From contig NZ_QRMP01000003.1 in NCBI RefSeq assembly GCF_003473295.1, positions 62,001-126,000 on the forward strand: a DNA stretch of 64,000 bases, written 5' to 3'. This document shows, piece by piece, positions 1 to 7,810 of this stretch. Made by a program: the position numbers and the translations under genes. A model generated the notes under the pieces. The model searched no databases and had not been told where the DNA came from. It saw only the letters and a list, made by a program, of their open reading frames with translations. Each line of letters opens with the position of its first letter. Position 1 is the first letter of the stretch. Origin of the DNA: Parabacteroides sp. AM08-6 (lineage in GTDB: Bacteria > Bacteroidota > Bacteroidia > Bacteroidales > Tannerellaceae).

Positions 1-1
1 A

Positions 2-259
2 TTCGGCTACCCTGTTATCATGGATGTTACTCATTCCCTGCAACAGCCCAACCAGACTTCCGGCGTCACGGGGGGTATGCCCGCTCTGATTGAGACGATA
101 GCCAAAGCAGCAATCGCCGTTGGAGCAGACGGCCTTTTCATCGAGACTCATCCCGAACCGGCTAAAGCCAAATCCGATGGAGCAAATATGTTACAATTGG
201 ATTTATTGGAAGGATTACTGACGCGATTGGTACGCATCAGGAAAGCAATTAAAGAATGA
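2..259 (+). CDS. kdsA: 3-deoxy-8-phosphooctulonate synthase (KDO-8-P synthase), 3' end only
   Basis: The left edge cuts this gene; only the last 85 codons are present. The visible part contains the DVTHS motif, a QP run near it, GLFIETHP and a C-terminal helix, all typical of KDO-8-phosphate synthase. The enzyme condenses phosphoenolpyruvate with arabinose 5-phosphate in the cytoplasm to make the precursor of KDO for the lipid A core. The reading frame is open from base 2 through the edge. A hairpin at 283-319 separates it from the convergent Crp-like gene. The identification is confident because this C-terminal stretch is highly conserved in the DAHP/KDO8P synthase family. Confidence 0.93.
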   Translation, partial: FGYPVIMDVTHSLQQPNQTSGVTGGMPALIETIAKAAIAVGADGLFIETHPEPAKAKSDGANMLQLDLLEGLLTRLVRIRKAIKE

Positions 260-282
260 AACTCACAAAGTTGAATCATACA

Positions 283-319
283 AAAATGGAGATGCTTCAT
301 TGAGAAACACCTCCATTTT
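283..319. terminator. Hairpin between convergent kdsA and Crp-like gene
   Basis: AAAATGGAG at 283-291 is the reverse complement of CTCCATTTT at 311-319, giving a 9-bp stem with a 19-nt loop. T-rich sequence follows on the plus strand. It sits between two convergent genes and may serve both. Confidence 0.65.
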
Positions 320-338
320 CTATTTTCTATAATTCTCG

Positions 339-1040
339 TTATCCCATTTTACTGATTTTCCTCAGCTTATCTTCATCTATCAACTTAATCTTCCTGCCGT
401 CAATTGCGATAATACGCTCAGCGACAAATGTTGACAAAGTACGAATCGCATTAGATGTTGTCATATTGGACAGATTGGCCAAATCCTCACGGGAGAGATA
501 AATGCTTAAGGTAGCACCATCCTCTTCCAAGCCATAACTGTCTTTCAGGAATAACAAAGATTCTGCCAAACGACCCCGGATATGCTTCTGCGTAAGGTTG
601 ACCGTACGTTCATCAGCTACACCTAAGTCAAAAGAGAGCTGGCGGATAAAAAACATCGCGAGATTAGGGTTTCCCATCAAAAGGTCAGTGACTACTGTCA
701 TCGGAATTAAACAAACTGACGATGCTTCAAAAGCGGAAGCGTTCGTCAAATAATTTTCCTGGGCAAAATTAGCGCGATAGCCAAAATACTGAACCGGTTT
801 AATCATCCGAATAATCTGACTTCGACCGCCAACTCCTTCTTTGAAGATTTTCACCTTGCCTTTTAATAAGCACATCATATCCCTTGGTTCGTCGCCCTCG
901 CAATAAATCAACTCATTACGTTTGAAATGCTGGATCGTCGAATTGTTCCGGAGAATATCCCGTTCCTTATCAGTCAGGACTCTCCACACCTCTGCTAAAC
1001 TGGCCGATAAGTCGACCTCTTCTTTCTGCTGTTTAACCAC
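339..1040 (-). CDS. Crp/Fnr family transcriptional regulator
   Basis: 233 residues. Residues about 20-140 form a cyclic-nucleotide-binding-like beta barrel (ILRNNSTIQHFKRNELIYCEGD, read in pieces, is the usual entry strand), followed by a dimerisation helix and a C-terminal winged helix-turn-helix around residues 185-210 (EDLANLSNMTTSNAIRTL). No cysteine cluster typical of Fnr iron-sulfur sensing is visible at the N terminus, so the effector is unknown. A TAnnTTTG promoter box lies at 1069-1076 on the same strand, about 30 bp before the start. It is transcribed alone, convergent with kdsA and divergent from the DUF5686 gene. Family assignment is firm; regulon and ligand are not known from the sequence. 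Confidence 0.9.
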   Translation of the reverse strand: MVKQQKEEVDLSASLAEVWRVLTDKERDILRNNSTIQHFKRNELIYCEGDEPRDMMCLLKGKVKIFKEGVGGRSQIIRMIKPVQYFGYRANFAQENYLTNASAFEASSVCLIPMTVVTDLLMGNPNLAMFFIRQLSFDLGVADERTVNLTQKHIRGRLAESLLFLKDSYGLEEDGATLSIYLSREDLANLSNMTTSNAIRTLSTFVAERIIAIDGRKIKLIDEDKLRKISKMG

Positions 1041-1068
1041 GACTGCTATATAACATACTTGTGAAGCA

Positions 1069-1076
1069 CAAATATA
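1069..1076 (-). promoter_or_regulatory. -7 box for the Crp-like regulator
   Basis: Minus-strand TATATTTG matches TAnnTTTG exactly. A TTG about 17 bp upstream (1094-1096) could be the -33 element. The start codon follows 28 bp downstream. Confidence 0.6.
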
Positions 1077-1199
1077 CGGTTTTTCTTTGAAAACAATATT
1101 ATATTTAATACGATAAATTGCATTTCTCGTAACATTTTACTTTCTTTCACCACTCATTTCGATTTTATTCGTTACGTTTGTATTGAAAGGGATGATAAT

Positions 1200-3386
1200 T
1201 TGTTGAAAAAGATTATTCACATATTCTGCTTGCTCATTATTGCAATGAGCACCTTAGCTAACCCTGATGGTGGTTATGGAAATTCAATTTTGCCAGGTCA
1301 TTCTCCCAAGGATACATCTATGAGGCAAGGGGATTCCATCATGCATCTGGTGATAGAGCATGCTGTGAAATATCAAACGGTCGTTTCAAAATATGAAGCT
1401 GATATTTATATCAAAGGACGGGCTGAAATACTAAAGAAAAATTTTTTAATGCGCTTTGCCCACCATATTTTCCCGGTAAACAGGAAAACAAAAGATATGG
1501 TGTTTGAAATGGTAAGCCATTCCAAATTCAATTCGCCTAACAACTTTCTACACGACTTCAAAGCAATAAACGGGAATGCCATTCCCAACAGTACCAAACA
1601 ACAAGAAGTATTGACATTCCTCAATCTGAATGTCTACTCCCCGACTATCTATAATGAAGGTATCATTATGCCGGTTGCCCACAATGCATTCAAATACTAT
1701 AATTTTGAACTGGACAGTATCAAATATGAGGGGAATCTGAAAATATACAGAATTCGTTTCACGCCTAAAATGGGAAGCCAAAAACTCATCTGCGGAAACT
1801 TATTCATACTTGATAAAATCTGGAGCATCGACAAAATCGATGTAAACGGACAGTTCTCGTTCGCCGAATTTAATCTGGTCATGACATTCGGACGAGATTT
1901 TCGCCATTTCATCCTTCCGGCCACAGCCGATCTCTCCCTTCGATACCATGTATTAGGAAATGCTATCGCCAGCACCTACCATTCCTCTTTTAAGTATGAA
2001 ACCGTGGAATGGGTCGAAGAGGATACCGAAAGTAAAAAATGGAAATCATTGGACCTTACCGGCTACTATCGCCTGTCGTCGGATACTGTCCCAATCATCG
2101 AAGACTCGACCTATTGGACCAACAAGCGTGATGTACCGTTGACTGAAGAAGAACAACAACTTGTTTATCATCAGGATGTACCTACACCGATAATAGAAAA
2201 AGAGGATACCAGCAACATGCAGAAATATTTAAAATTGACGGAAAAGTTTACCAATACAATTAATCTGGACTACAAAACCACTCGTCTGAAATATTCCGGT
2301 ATCCTAAATCCTTTCCAATTAGGTTATTCAGGACGAAACGGTATTACATACCGGCAGAAACTACGTTTTAGCAAGACATTCACCCACGACCGGCAGATAC
2401 GTTTCCGCCCGGTTGTAGGGTATGTATTCAAACGAAAAGAACTGTTTTTCACAGTTGCCGGAGACTGGGAATACATGCCTCAACGGAGGGGAGCACTCAG
2501 TTTAAGTATAGGAAACAGCAATCAGGGATATTCGTCGGAAATTATGAAAGAAATCAACGAGGAACTGAAAGATTCAACTTTCAAGTTTGACGATTTGAAT
2601 TTAATGTACTTCAAACATTACTATGTTGAATTACGGAATGAAATAGAACTTTTCAACGGTTTCCAACTCATGACCGGAATTTCCTATCACAGACGTATTC
2701 CGCTCAAAAGAAAGAGCGACATACAGGTGGGAGACGATATTAAAGAAATCATCAACGAAAATTATCACGACTTTACTCCTGTAGTCAGGTTCACTTACAC
2801 TCCCCGCCAATATTATTGGATGGACGGGTATCGGAAAGAATATCTGTATTCCTATTATCCGACAATCGCTTTGGAAGTAGCCCGGGGTATACCGGGTGTC
2901 GGTAAAAGTTCGGGAGATTATTGCAGATTGGAAGCCGACATCCACCAAAGTATCTATCTGGGCTTATCCAGGCGTTTTAATTATCATATAAGTGGCGGAA
3001 TGTATATAAACCAGAAATCCACTTATTTCGCCGACTTCAATTATTTCGCCCGGCGTAACTTCCCCGATTCCTGGGATGATCAGCTGGGAGGTGTATTCAA
3101 TGAACTGCATAGCGAATGGTTCAACGCCTCCGATAAATACGCGCAAGCTCACTTTATGTACGAAAGTCCCTTTATGCTTTCCCGTCTCTTCAGGGGAAAA
3201 GCCTCCAAATACATGCTGCTGGAACGTTTTTACCTGAGTCAATTATGGCTCCCGATACTACCTAGTTATACGGAGGTCGGATATGGTTTTGGAAATCACA
3301 TCTTCAACATAGCTGCATTCGCAGGATTTGAAAAATATAAATACCAAAGCATAGGAGTGAAATTTGCTTTCGAACTTTTCCAATAA
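1200..3386 (+). CDS. DUF5686-type outer-membrane protein with TTG start
   Basis: 728 residues beginning with an N-terminal signal sequence (LKKIIHIFCLLIIAMSTLA). The rest shows a mixed N-terminal region (about 40-330) and a C-terminal half rich in alternating aromatic and polar strands ending in phenylalanine-rich segments, as expected of an outer-membrane beta barrel. It resembles the DUF5686 family found beside SusC-like proteins in Bacteroidota, though it lacks the usual leading carboxypeptidase-regulatory-like domain. The start is TTG at 1200: no in-frame ATG precedes the signal peptide, and the first internal ATG would remove most of it. Its stop codon directly abuts the stop of the convergent DUF1460 gene. 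Function is unknown. Confidence 0.8.
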   Translation: MLKKIIHIFCLLIIAMSTLANPDGGYGNSILPGHSPKDTSMRQGDSIMHLVIEHAVKYQTVVSKYEADIYIKGRAEILKKNFLMRFAHHIFPVNRKTKDMVFEMVSHSKFNSPNNFLHDFKAINGNAIPNSTKQQEVLTFLNLNVYSPTIYNEGIIMPVAHNAFKYYNFELDSIKYEGNLKIYRIRFTPKMGSQKLICGNLFILDKIWSIDKIDVNGQFSFAEFNLVMTFGRDFRHFILPATADLSLRYHVLGNAIASTYHSSFKYETVEWVEEDTESKKWKSLDLTGYYRLSSDTVPIIEDSTYWTNKRDVPLTEEEQQLVYHQDVPTPIIEKEDTSNMQKYLKLTEKFTNTINLDYKTTRLKYSGILNPFQLGYSGRNGITYRQKLRFSKTFTHDRQIRFRPVVGYVFKRKELFFTVAGDWEYMPQRRGALSLSIGNSNQGYSSEIMKEINEELKDSTFKFDDLNLMYFKHYYVELRNEIELFNGFQLMTGISYHRRIPLKRKSDIQVGDDIKEIINENYHDFTPVVRFTYTPRQYYWMDGYRKEYLYSYYPTIALEVARGIPGVGKSSGDYCRLEADIHQSIYLGLSRRFNYHISGGMYINQKSTYFADFNYFARRNFPDSWDDQLGGVFNELHSEWFNASDKYAQAHFMYESPFMLSRLFRGKASKYMLLERFYLSQLWLPILPSYTEVGYGFGNHIFNIAAFAGFEKYKYQSIGVKFAFELFQ

Positions 3387-4247
3387 TCAGAATTGGGGCC
3401 GAACAACCATTATACCACTGTTCCGCTTGATACTCCGTACATAATCCTGCAAAGGCACTTCATTAACAATCACTTGTTTCTTGTTACTCGAAGCATGAAT
3501 AAATGTCAACTTATCCCCCTCCCGGCAGATTATCCCGACATGCGAGATATCCAGCCCTTCTACCGTCGTCACAAAGCAAACAATATCTCCGTTCCGGATA
3601 CCGGAAGCATGTATATTTATTTCCGTTTCTGGTATATAATAATGAGGACGGGCATTGATTTCTTTTTCCTTAGCAGCTATTTTCGCAATGAGTTCCGGGG
3701 CATTATTCAATTGCTTATAACTATCCGGATGTGTGGACATAAAAGAAAGATTTATAGCAAGCGGCTTCCCTCCTATATCCTTTGTAACATCTTTTACCCA
3801 TCCACGACGTTCATTCTCATAAATCCAATCGGTTGTATAATGCAACCGGTCCGTATAATCCGTAATCACCGAAGTTCGAAAACGTTGCGTTTTCAATATC
3901 CGGCAATAGTCGGAAAATGAAGGATGCCCGGCTTTCAGGGAACGGACCAAAGCAGCGGTAGTCTCGACCAATGTCATACAATCCAGTTCCCGAAGATTAA
4001 CAACCACACCCTCCGGGACCTTCTCCAAAGTAGAAGCGACATAGGGACACCCTAAAAAGAAGCGGGCCGTTTCAACCATCAAACTGCCCGGTGGGAGAGA
4101 TTTCTTCGTTTCCATAGCAGAGAGATAATGCTCATAAATTTCTTTATCCTCGTCCGTACAATAAAGCGTATCGATTGGTTTCGTCTGTGCTTTTCCTACC
4201 AGACAGAACAATGTAAACAAGACAAAACAGAAAACTTTCTTATTCAT
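3387..4247 (-). CDS. DUF1460 (NlpC/P60-like) secreted peptidoglycan amidase-like protein
   Basis: 286 residues with a signal peptide (FCFVLFTLFCLVGKAQ). The motif LRELDCMTLVETTAA around residues 87-101 holds the likely catalytic cysteine, and DISHVGII near residue 234 holds the partner histidine, the arrangement seen in DUF1460, a cysteine amidase fold related to NlpC/P60 and thought to act on N-acetylmuramoyl-L-alanine bonds. It is the last gene of a leftward run cutC-pspC-uvrB-DUF1460, with only 5 bp after uvrB. A periplasmic role in peptidoglycan turnover is inferred from the family; the substrate is not shown by the sequence. Confidence 0.85.
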   Translation of the reverse strand: MNKKVFCFVLFTLFCLVGKAQTKPIDTLYCTDEDKEIYEHYLSAMETKKSLPPGSLMVETARFFLGCPYVASTLEKVPEGVVVNLRELDCMTLVETTAALVRSLKAGHPSFSDYCRILKTQRFRTSVITDYTDRLHYTTDWIYENERRGWVKDVTKDIGGKPLAINLSFMSTHPDSYKQLNNAPELIAKIAAKEKEINARPHYYIPETEINIHASGIRNGDIVCFVTTVEGLDISHVGIICREGDKLTFIHASSNKKQVIVNEVPLQDYVRSIKRNSGIMVVRPQF

Positions 4248-4252
4248 AATGG

Positions 4253-6280
4253 CTACTCTTTTTTTGTGGACAACAAATCCTGCAACTTAACCAACTCGTC
4301 GCGGAACTGGGCAGCTTCGATAAAATCCAATTTCTTTGCAGCTTCGGTCATTTGCTTTTTGGTCCGTTCGATAGCCTTTTCCAGTTGTGTCCGGTTCATA
4401 TACTGAACAACCGGGTCCGCAACCAAACTGGGTTCCGGCTCTATATAAGCATACGGTTCCGCCATGACCGGCGGCTGTTTCTCGGCTACCAGCGAAACAC
4501 TGTTCCGAATTACCTGTTTCGGCGTAATGCCATACTTTTCATTATAAGCAAGCTGTTTCTCACGTCGACGAGCAGTCTCATCCATCGTCATCCTCATGCT
4601 ATCCGTTATCTTATCGGCATAAAAGATAACTTTTCCGTTCACATTCCGGGCTGCTCGTCCGGCAGTCTGTGTCAGCGAACGGTGTGAACGCAGGAAACCT
4701 TCTTTATCGGCATCCAGAATGGCCACGAGTGAAACTTCCGGCAAGTCGAGTCCTTCACGCAGCAAGTTGACGCCAATCAGGACATCAAACAAACCATTCC
4801 GCAAATCATCCATAATCCGGATACGTTCCAAAGTATCCACATCGCTATGGATATAGTTGCACCGAATACCCATACGGCTCAAATAAGTCGTCAGTTCCTC
4901 CGCCATACGTTTTGTCAATGTCGTTACCAGCACACGTTCATCTGCAGCCGCACGCTGGGTTATCTCCTCCATCAAGTCATCAATCTGATTCAAAGTCGGA
5001 CGAACTTCGATAACCGGGTCGAGCAGTCCGGTCGGACGGATTACCTGGTCGACTACGATACCCTCGCTCTTCTCCAGTTCATAATCTGCCGGTGTAGCAC
5101 TGACATAGATAGCCAACGGCGTCAGCGATTCGAACTCATCGAACGTCAACGGGCGGTTGTCCATTGCAGCTGGAAGACGGAAACCATATTCCACCAAGTT
5201 CTTTTTCCGGGAATAATCTCCACCGTACATCGCACGTATTTGCGGGATAGTCACATGACTTTCGTCCACGACCAACATGAAATCCTTCGGGAAATAATCC
5301 AGCAAACAGAAAGGACGCTCTCCTGCTTGCCGACCGTCGAAATAACGGGAATAGTTTTCTATGCCCGAGCAATGCCCCAATTCACGAATCATCTCCAGGT
5401 CGAAAGTGACACGCTCGTAAAGCCGCTTGGCTTCATAAGGCTTGCCTATCTCTTTCAGGAAGTTCACCTGCGTACCGAGGTCTACGTCAATCTGGCTGAT
5501 TGCCGCATTAATACGTTCCTGTGTCGTAACAAATAAATTAGTCGGATAAATATTCAATTCATCCTGCTCGTCTATCTCCTGTCCGGTCTGTGGGTCGAAG
5601 GAAGATATCCGGTCAATCTCATCATCCCAGAACTCAATCCGGTAGGCAGCTCCATCGAAAGTTTCGATAGCCGGAAAGATATCGACCGTATCCCCGTTTA
5701 CCCGGAAACATCCTCTGTTAAACTCCAGTTTGTTATTTACATACAGAGCATCGACAAAACGGCGTAACAGCTTATCCCTATCGATATGCATCCCTTTCTC
5801 CAGATGCGTAACCTTTTCGGCAAAAGCCGTCGGGTCCGCCATACCATACAGACAGGAAACCGAGGAAACGACAATCACATCTTTCCGCCCGGACAACAAC
5901 GAGGCAGTCGCCCGCAAACGGAGTTTATCAATCTCGTCATTAATAGCCAGGTCTTTCTCTATATAGGTATCCGTAGTCGGCAAGTAAGCTTCCGGCTGAT
6001 AATAATCGTAATACGACACAAAATACTCGACGGCATTATTAGGGAAGAATGCCTTAAACTCGCTGTATAGCTGCGCGGCAAGCGTCTTATTATGGCTCAA
6101 TATCAAGGTCGGTTTCCTCACTTCCTTGATAACATTCGCGATAGTGAAAGTCTTTCCGGACCCCGTCACGCCGAGCAATGTCTGAAAAGGCACTCCATTC
6201 CTGATACCGTCCGATAAAGCCGCAATCGCTTCCGGTTGATCTCCGGTTGGACTGAACGGAGAAGACAATTCAAAATTCAT
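4253..6280 (-). CDS. uvrB: Excinuclease ABC subunit B
   Basis: 675 residues, normal length for UvrB. The Walker A motif GVTGSGKT lies at residues 37-44, the DNA-clamping beta hairpin (SYYDYYQPEAYLP) near 90, the DESH box (VVDESHVTIP) near 340, helicase motifs V and VI (GVNLLREGLDLPE; QTAGRAARN) near 500-540, and the UVR coiled-coil at the C terminus that contacts UvrC. UvrB is the damage-verifying helicase-like subunit of nucleotide excision repair. It sits 6 bp after the small PspC gene and 5 bp before the DUF1460 gene, so it is probably part of a four-gene transcript. All key motifs are intact. Confidence 0.98.
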   Translation of the reverse strand: MNFELSSPFSPTGDQPEAIAALSDGIRNGVPFQTLLGVTGSGKTFTIANVIKEVRKPTLILSHNKTLAAQLYSEFKAFFPNNAVEYFVSYYDYYQPEAYLPTTDTYIEKDLAINDEIDKLRLRATASLLSGRKDVIVVSSVSCLYGMADPTAFAEKVTHLEKGMHIDRDKLLRRFVDALYVNNKLEFNRGCFRVNGDTVDIFPAIETFDGAAYRIEFWDDEIDRISSFDPQTGQEIDEQDELNIYPTNLFVTTQERINAAISQIDVDLGTQVNFLKEIGKPYEAKRLYERVTFDLEMIRELGHCSGIENYSRYFDGRQAGERPFCLLDYFPKDFMLVVDESHVTIPQIRAMYGGDYSRKKNLVEYGFRLPAAMDNRPLTFDEFESLTPLAIYVSATPADYELEKSEGIVVDQVIRPTGLLDPVIEVRPTLNQIDDLMEEITQRAAADERVLVTTLTKRMAEELTTYLSRMGIRCNYIHSDVDTLERIRIMDDLRNGLFDVLIGVNLLREGLDLPEVSLVAILDADKEGFLRSHRSLTQTAGRAARNVNGKVIFYADKITDSMRMTMDETARRREKQLAYNEKYGITPKQVIRNSVSLVAEKQPPVMAEPYAYIEPEPSLVADPVVQYMNRTQLEKAIERTKKQMTEAAKKLDFIEAAQFRDELVKLQDLLSTKKE

Positions 6281-6286
6281 CCTTTA

Positions 6287-6481
6287 TCAACGCGGTTGTT
6301 TAGGTATGACAATCCAAAGTATCAGATAAGCGATTACTCCGGAAAACAGGGTAAATATACTCAATAAGACATATCCGATACGCACTAATGTCGGGTCCAA
6401 ATCGAAATAATCGGCAATACCGGCACATACTCCGGCTATCATACCTTTGTCAGAACGATAAAGTCTTTTAGGTGCTTCCAT
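6287..6481 (-). CDS. PspC domain small membrane protein
   Basis: 64 residues. The N-terminal half carries the PspC signature (KRLYRSDKGMIAGVCAGIA, then YFDLDPTLVRIGYVLL) and the C-terminal half is a hydrophobic membrane helix ending in a short basic tail. Proteins of this type are minimal versions of the phage-shock envelope-stress protein PspC; whether it works in a stress response here is not shown, as no PspA or PspB is nearby. It lies between cutC (30 bp) and uvrB (6 bp) on the same strand. Confidence 0.9.
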   Translation of the reverse strand: MEAPKRLYRSDKGMIAGVCAGIADYFDLDPTLVRIGYVLLSIFTLFSGVIAYLILWIVIPKQPR

Positions 6482-6511
6482 CTCCTTTTGTTTTTAGATA
6501 ATTATTATTGA

Positions 6512-7249
6512 TTACAAATAACGGGCAACTTTTTCCCGGGCTGTTTCCACTGTTTCAAATTCAGAAGAAACCACGCTGCTGCCCATCGGTACATTTTCGT
6601 TTCGATAAACCATCTTGCTATAGACGATGCTACGGGCTGAAGTATGAAACTCCTTCGCTCCCGTTCCGGCTTCAATCCGGGCTATATTATTCTCACGCAC
6701 TCCACAACCGGGCATGATAATAATCCGGTCGCCGGCACGTTTCACCAGTTCCGCCAACAAAGGCATCCCCTTAACAGCATCAGATTGCTGGCCGGAAGTC
6801 AGGATACGGTCGCAGCCCAGCTCAATCAATTGCTCCAATGCTTCAAACGGGTCGCGACACACATCAAAGGCACGATGGCAGGTGACGGACAACGGGCGGG
6901 CGGCATCTATCAACTTCCGCATCAACGCCACGTCGATATCCCCTTCCTTTGTCAGGCAACCGAATACCACGCCATGCACCTTCAGCTGCTTACACATTTC
7001 GATGTCATACAACATCGATCGCACTTCGGCCGGAGTATATAGAAAATCTCCGCTGCGGGGACGGATAATCACGTTTATATCAATGGATGATGTCAAATCC
7101 TGTGCCGCGCGAATTTCTCCGTAACTGGGGGTCGTTCCTCCTTCGGGAATGCCGGCGCAAAGTTCTACCCGGCGGGCGCCCCCGGCCTCGGCTTCGACAC
7201 AACTCTGAGCAGAGTTGGCACAGATTTCGATAATACGAGTCGATTTCAT
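6512..7249 (-). CDS. cutC: CutC family copper homeostasis protein
   Basis: 245 residues with the conserved CutC motifs: ICANSAQSC and RRVELCAGIPEGGTTPSYG at the N terminus, VIIRPRSGDFLY near 60, VTCHRAFDVCRDP near 125 and IMPGCGVREN near 178. The family is a TIM barrel that was linked genetically to copper tolerance; its biochemical activity is still unclear. It is the first gene of the leftward cutC-pspC-uvrB-DUF1460 run, and a clean TAnnTTTG box lies 20 bp upstream of its start. Confidence 0.93.
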   Translation of the reverse strand: MKSTRIIEICANSAQSCVEAEAGGARRVELCAGIPEGGTTPSYGEIRAAQDLTSSIDINVIIRPRSGDFLYTPAEVRSMLYDIEMCKQLKVHGVVFGCLTKEGDIDVALMRKLIDAARPLSVTCHRAFDVCRDPFEALEQLIELGCDRILTSGQQSDAVKGMPLLAELVKRAGDRIIIMPGCGVRENNIARIEAGTGAKEFHTSARSIVYSKMVYRNENVPMGSSVVSSEFETVETAREKVARYL

Positions 7250-7268
7250 TTCTTCCTTTTTCTTTTTA

Positions 7269-7276
7269 CAAAGATA
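7269..7276 (-). promoter_or_regulatory. -7 box for the cutC-pspC-uvrB operon
   Basis: Minus-strand TATCTTTG is an exact TAnnTTTG match, 19 bp before the cutC start codon. No clear -33 TTTG was found at the ideal spacing. Confidence 0.65.
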
Positions 7277-7342
7277 CTACTATTTATACAGGACTCCAAT
7301 ATTAAAAACGAATATATCAGAGTAAATGTTTCAATGAGTCCT

Positions 7343-7430
7343 CACCCTCTGCTATTTTCCATCCTATCTTTTACACTTTTCGTCCCAATCCATTAGCCAA
7401 CCGAAGCCTATCTATTAGTTGTTCGTCCCT
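7343..7430. repeat. Four-unit degenerate 22-bp tandem repeat between cutC and thrA
   Basis: Units start at 7343, 7365, 7387 and 7409, a period of exactly 22 bp (the last unit is one base shorter). The shared core reads roughly TATCTwTTAg followed by a pyrimidine-rich stretch ending TTCGTCCC. The units at 7365 and 7409 match the units at 48280 and 48302 at most positions, so the same repeat family occurs twice in this window. The first unit is the most diverged. No reading frame covers it. Together with the promoter and leader downstream, this accounts for the 560-bp gap before thrA. Confidence 0.6.
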
Positions 7431-7501
7431 TATAATTCACTCTTTTTGGCATCACAAAGAAGTTTTCACTATCAATTTTCAACTTTCATGCGAAAAAATG
7501 C

Positions 7502-7530
7502 TTGCATTTGAAAAATAATGCGTAATATTG
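7502..7530 (+). promoter_or_regulatory. Promoter of the thr operon
   Basis: TTG at 7502-7504 and TAATATTG at 7523-7530 (one mismatch to TAnnTTTG) are separated by 18 bp, the normal spacing for the Bacteroidota primary sigma factor. The predicted start of transcription would be near 7536, about 27 nt before a possible leader peptide and about 275 nt before thrA. Confidence 0.55.
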
Positions 7531-7562
7531 CTGCCATAAAATAAATACAAAGGATATCGCAA

Positions 7563-7625
7563 ATGACATTAGCAGGTTACATATATTATACCTGGGCATT
7601 GACAATGACCCCTTGGGGGGTTTAG
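7563..7625 (+). CDS. Possible leader peptide of the thr operon (20 codons)
   Basis: ATG at 7563 preceded by AAGGA opens a 20-codon frame ending in TAG at 7623-7625. Four of the 20 codons are threonine (ACA, ACC, ACA, ACC at codons 2, 10, 14 and 16), one is isoleucine, and two are tryptophan. It is followed by a GC-rich hairpin (7645-7662) and a second hairpin with a T-rich tract (7669-7698), then by thrA. This matches the plan of amino-acid attenuation: ribosome stalling at threonine codons would let the operon be transcribed. The threonine enrichment is modest and the peptide was not recognised from any known family, so the call is tentative. Confidence 0.35.
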   Translation: MTLAGYIYYTWALTMTPWGV

Positions 7626-7644
7626 TATATACCAATAAACAAAT

Positions 7645-7698
7645 GCGGAGACCACGTCCCGCTTTGTAGCAATTTCCATATTGCAACCGTTTTTCTTT
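7645..7698 (+). terminator. Attenuator-like hairpins before thrA
   Basis: GCGG/GAC at 7645-7652 can pair with GTC/CCGC at 7656-7662 (one bulged A). Then GCAAT at 7669-7673 pairs with ATTGC at 7680-7684, followed by AACCG and a tract of five T, one C and eight T. The second stem is short, so termination strength is uncertain, but its place between a short frame with threonine codons and thrA suggests attenuation. Confidence 0.4.
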
Positions 7699-7810
7699 TT
7701 TTTCAATCAATCACATATTCGTAAATAACTGACACTTGCCGAGTGCGTCGTGTTGTTCTTATCAAACTGCCGGCTACAACTTGTCAACTGTCAACTAAAT
7801 AAACATCCTG

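Noticed and set aside
4847..5536. A 229-codon plus-strand frame inside uvrB
   Set aside because: Antisense to the highly conserved uvrB; composition is that of a complementary shadow frame.
7486..7710. A 74-codon open frame on the minus strand in the cutC-thrA gap
   Set aside because: It is antisense to the thr leader region, has no promoter box, low-complexity start and no family resemblance; the plus-strand structure explains the region better.
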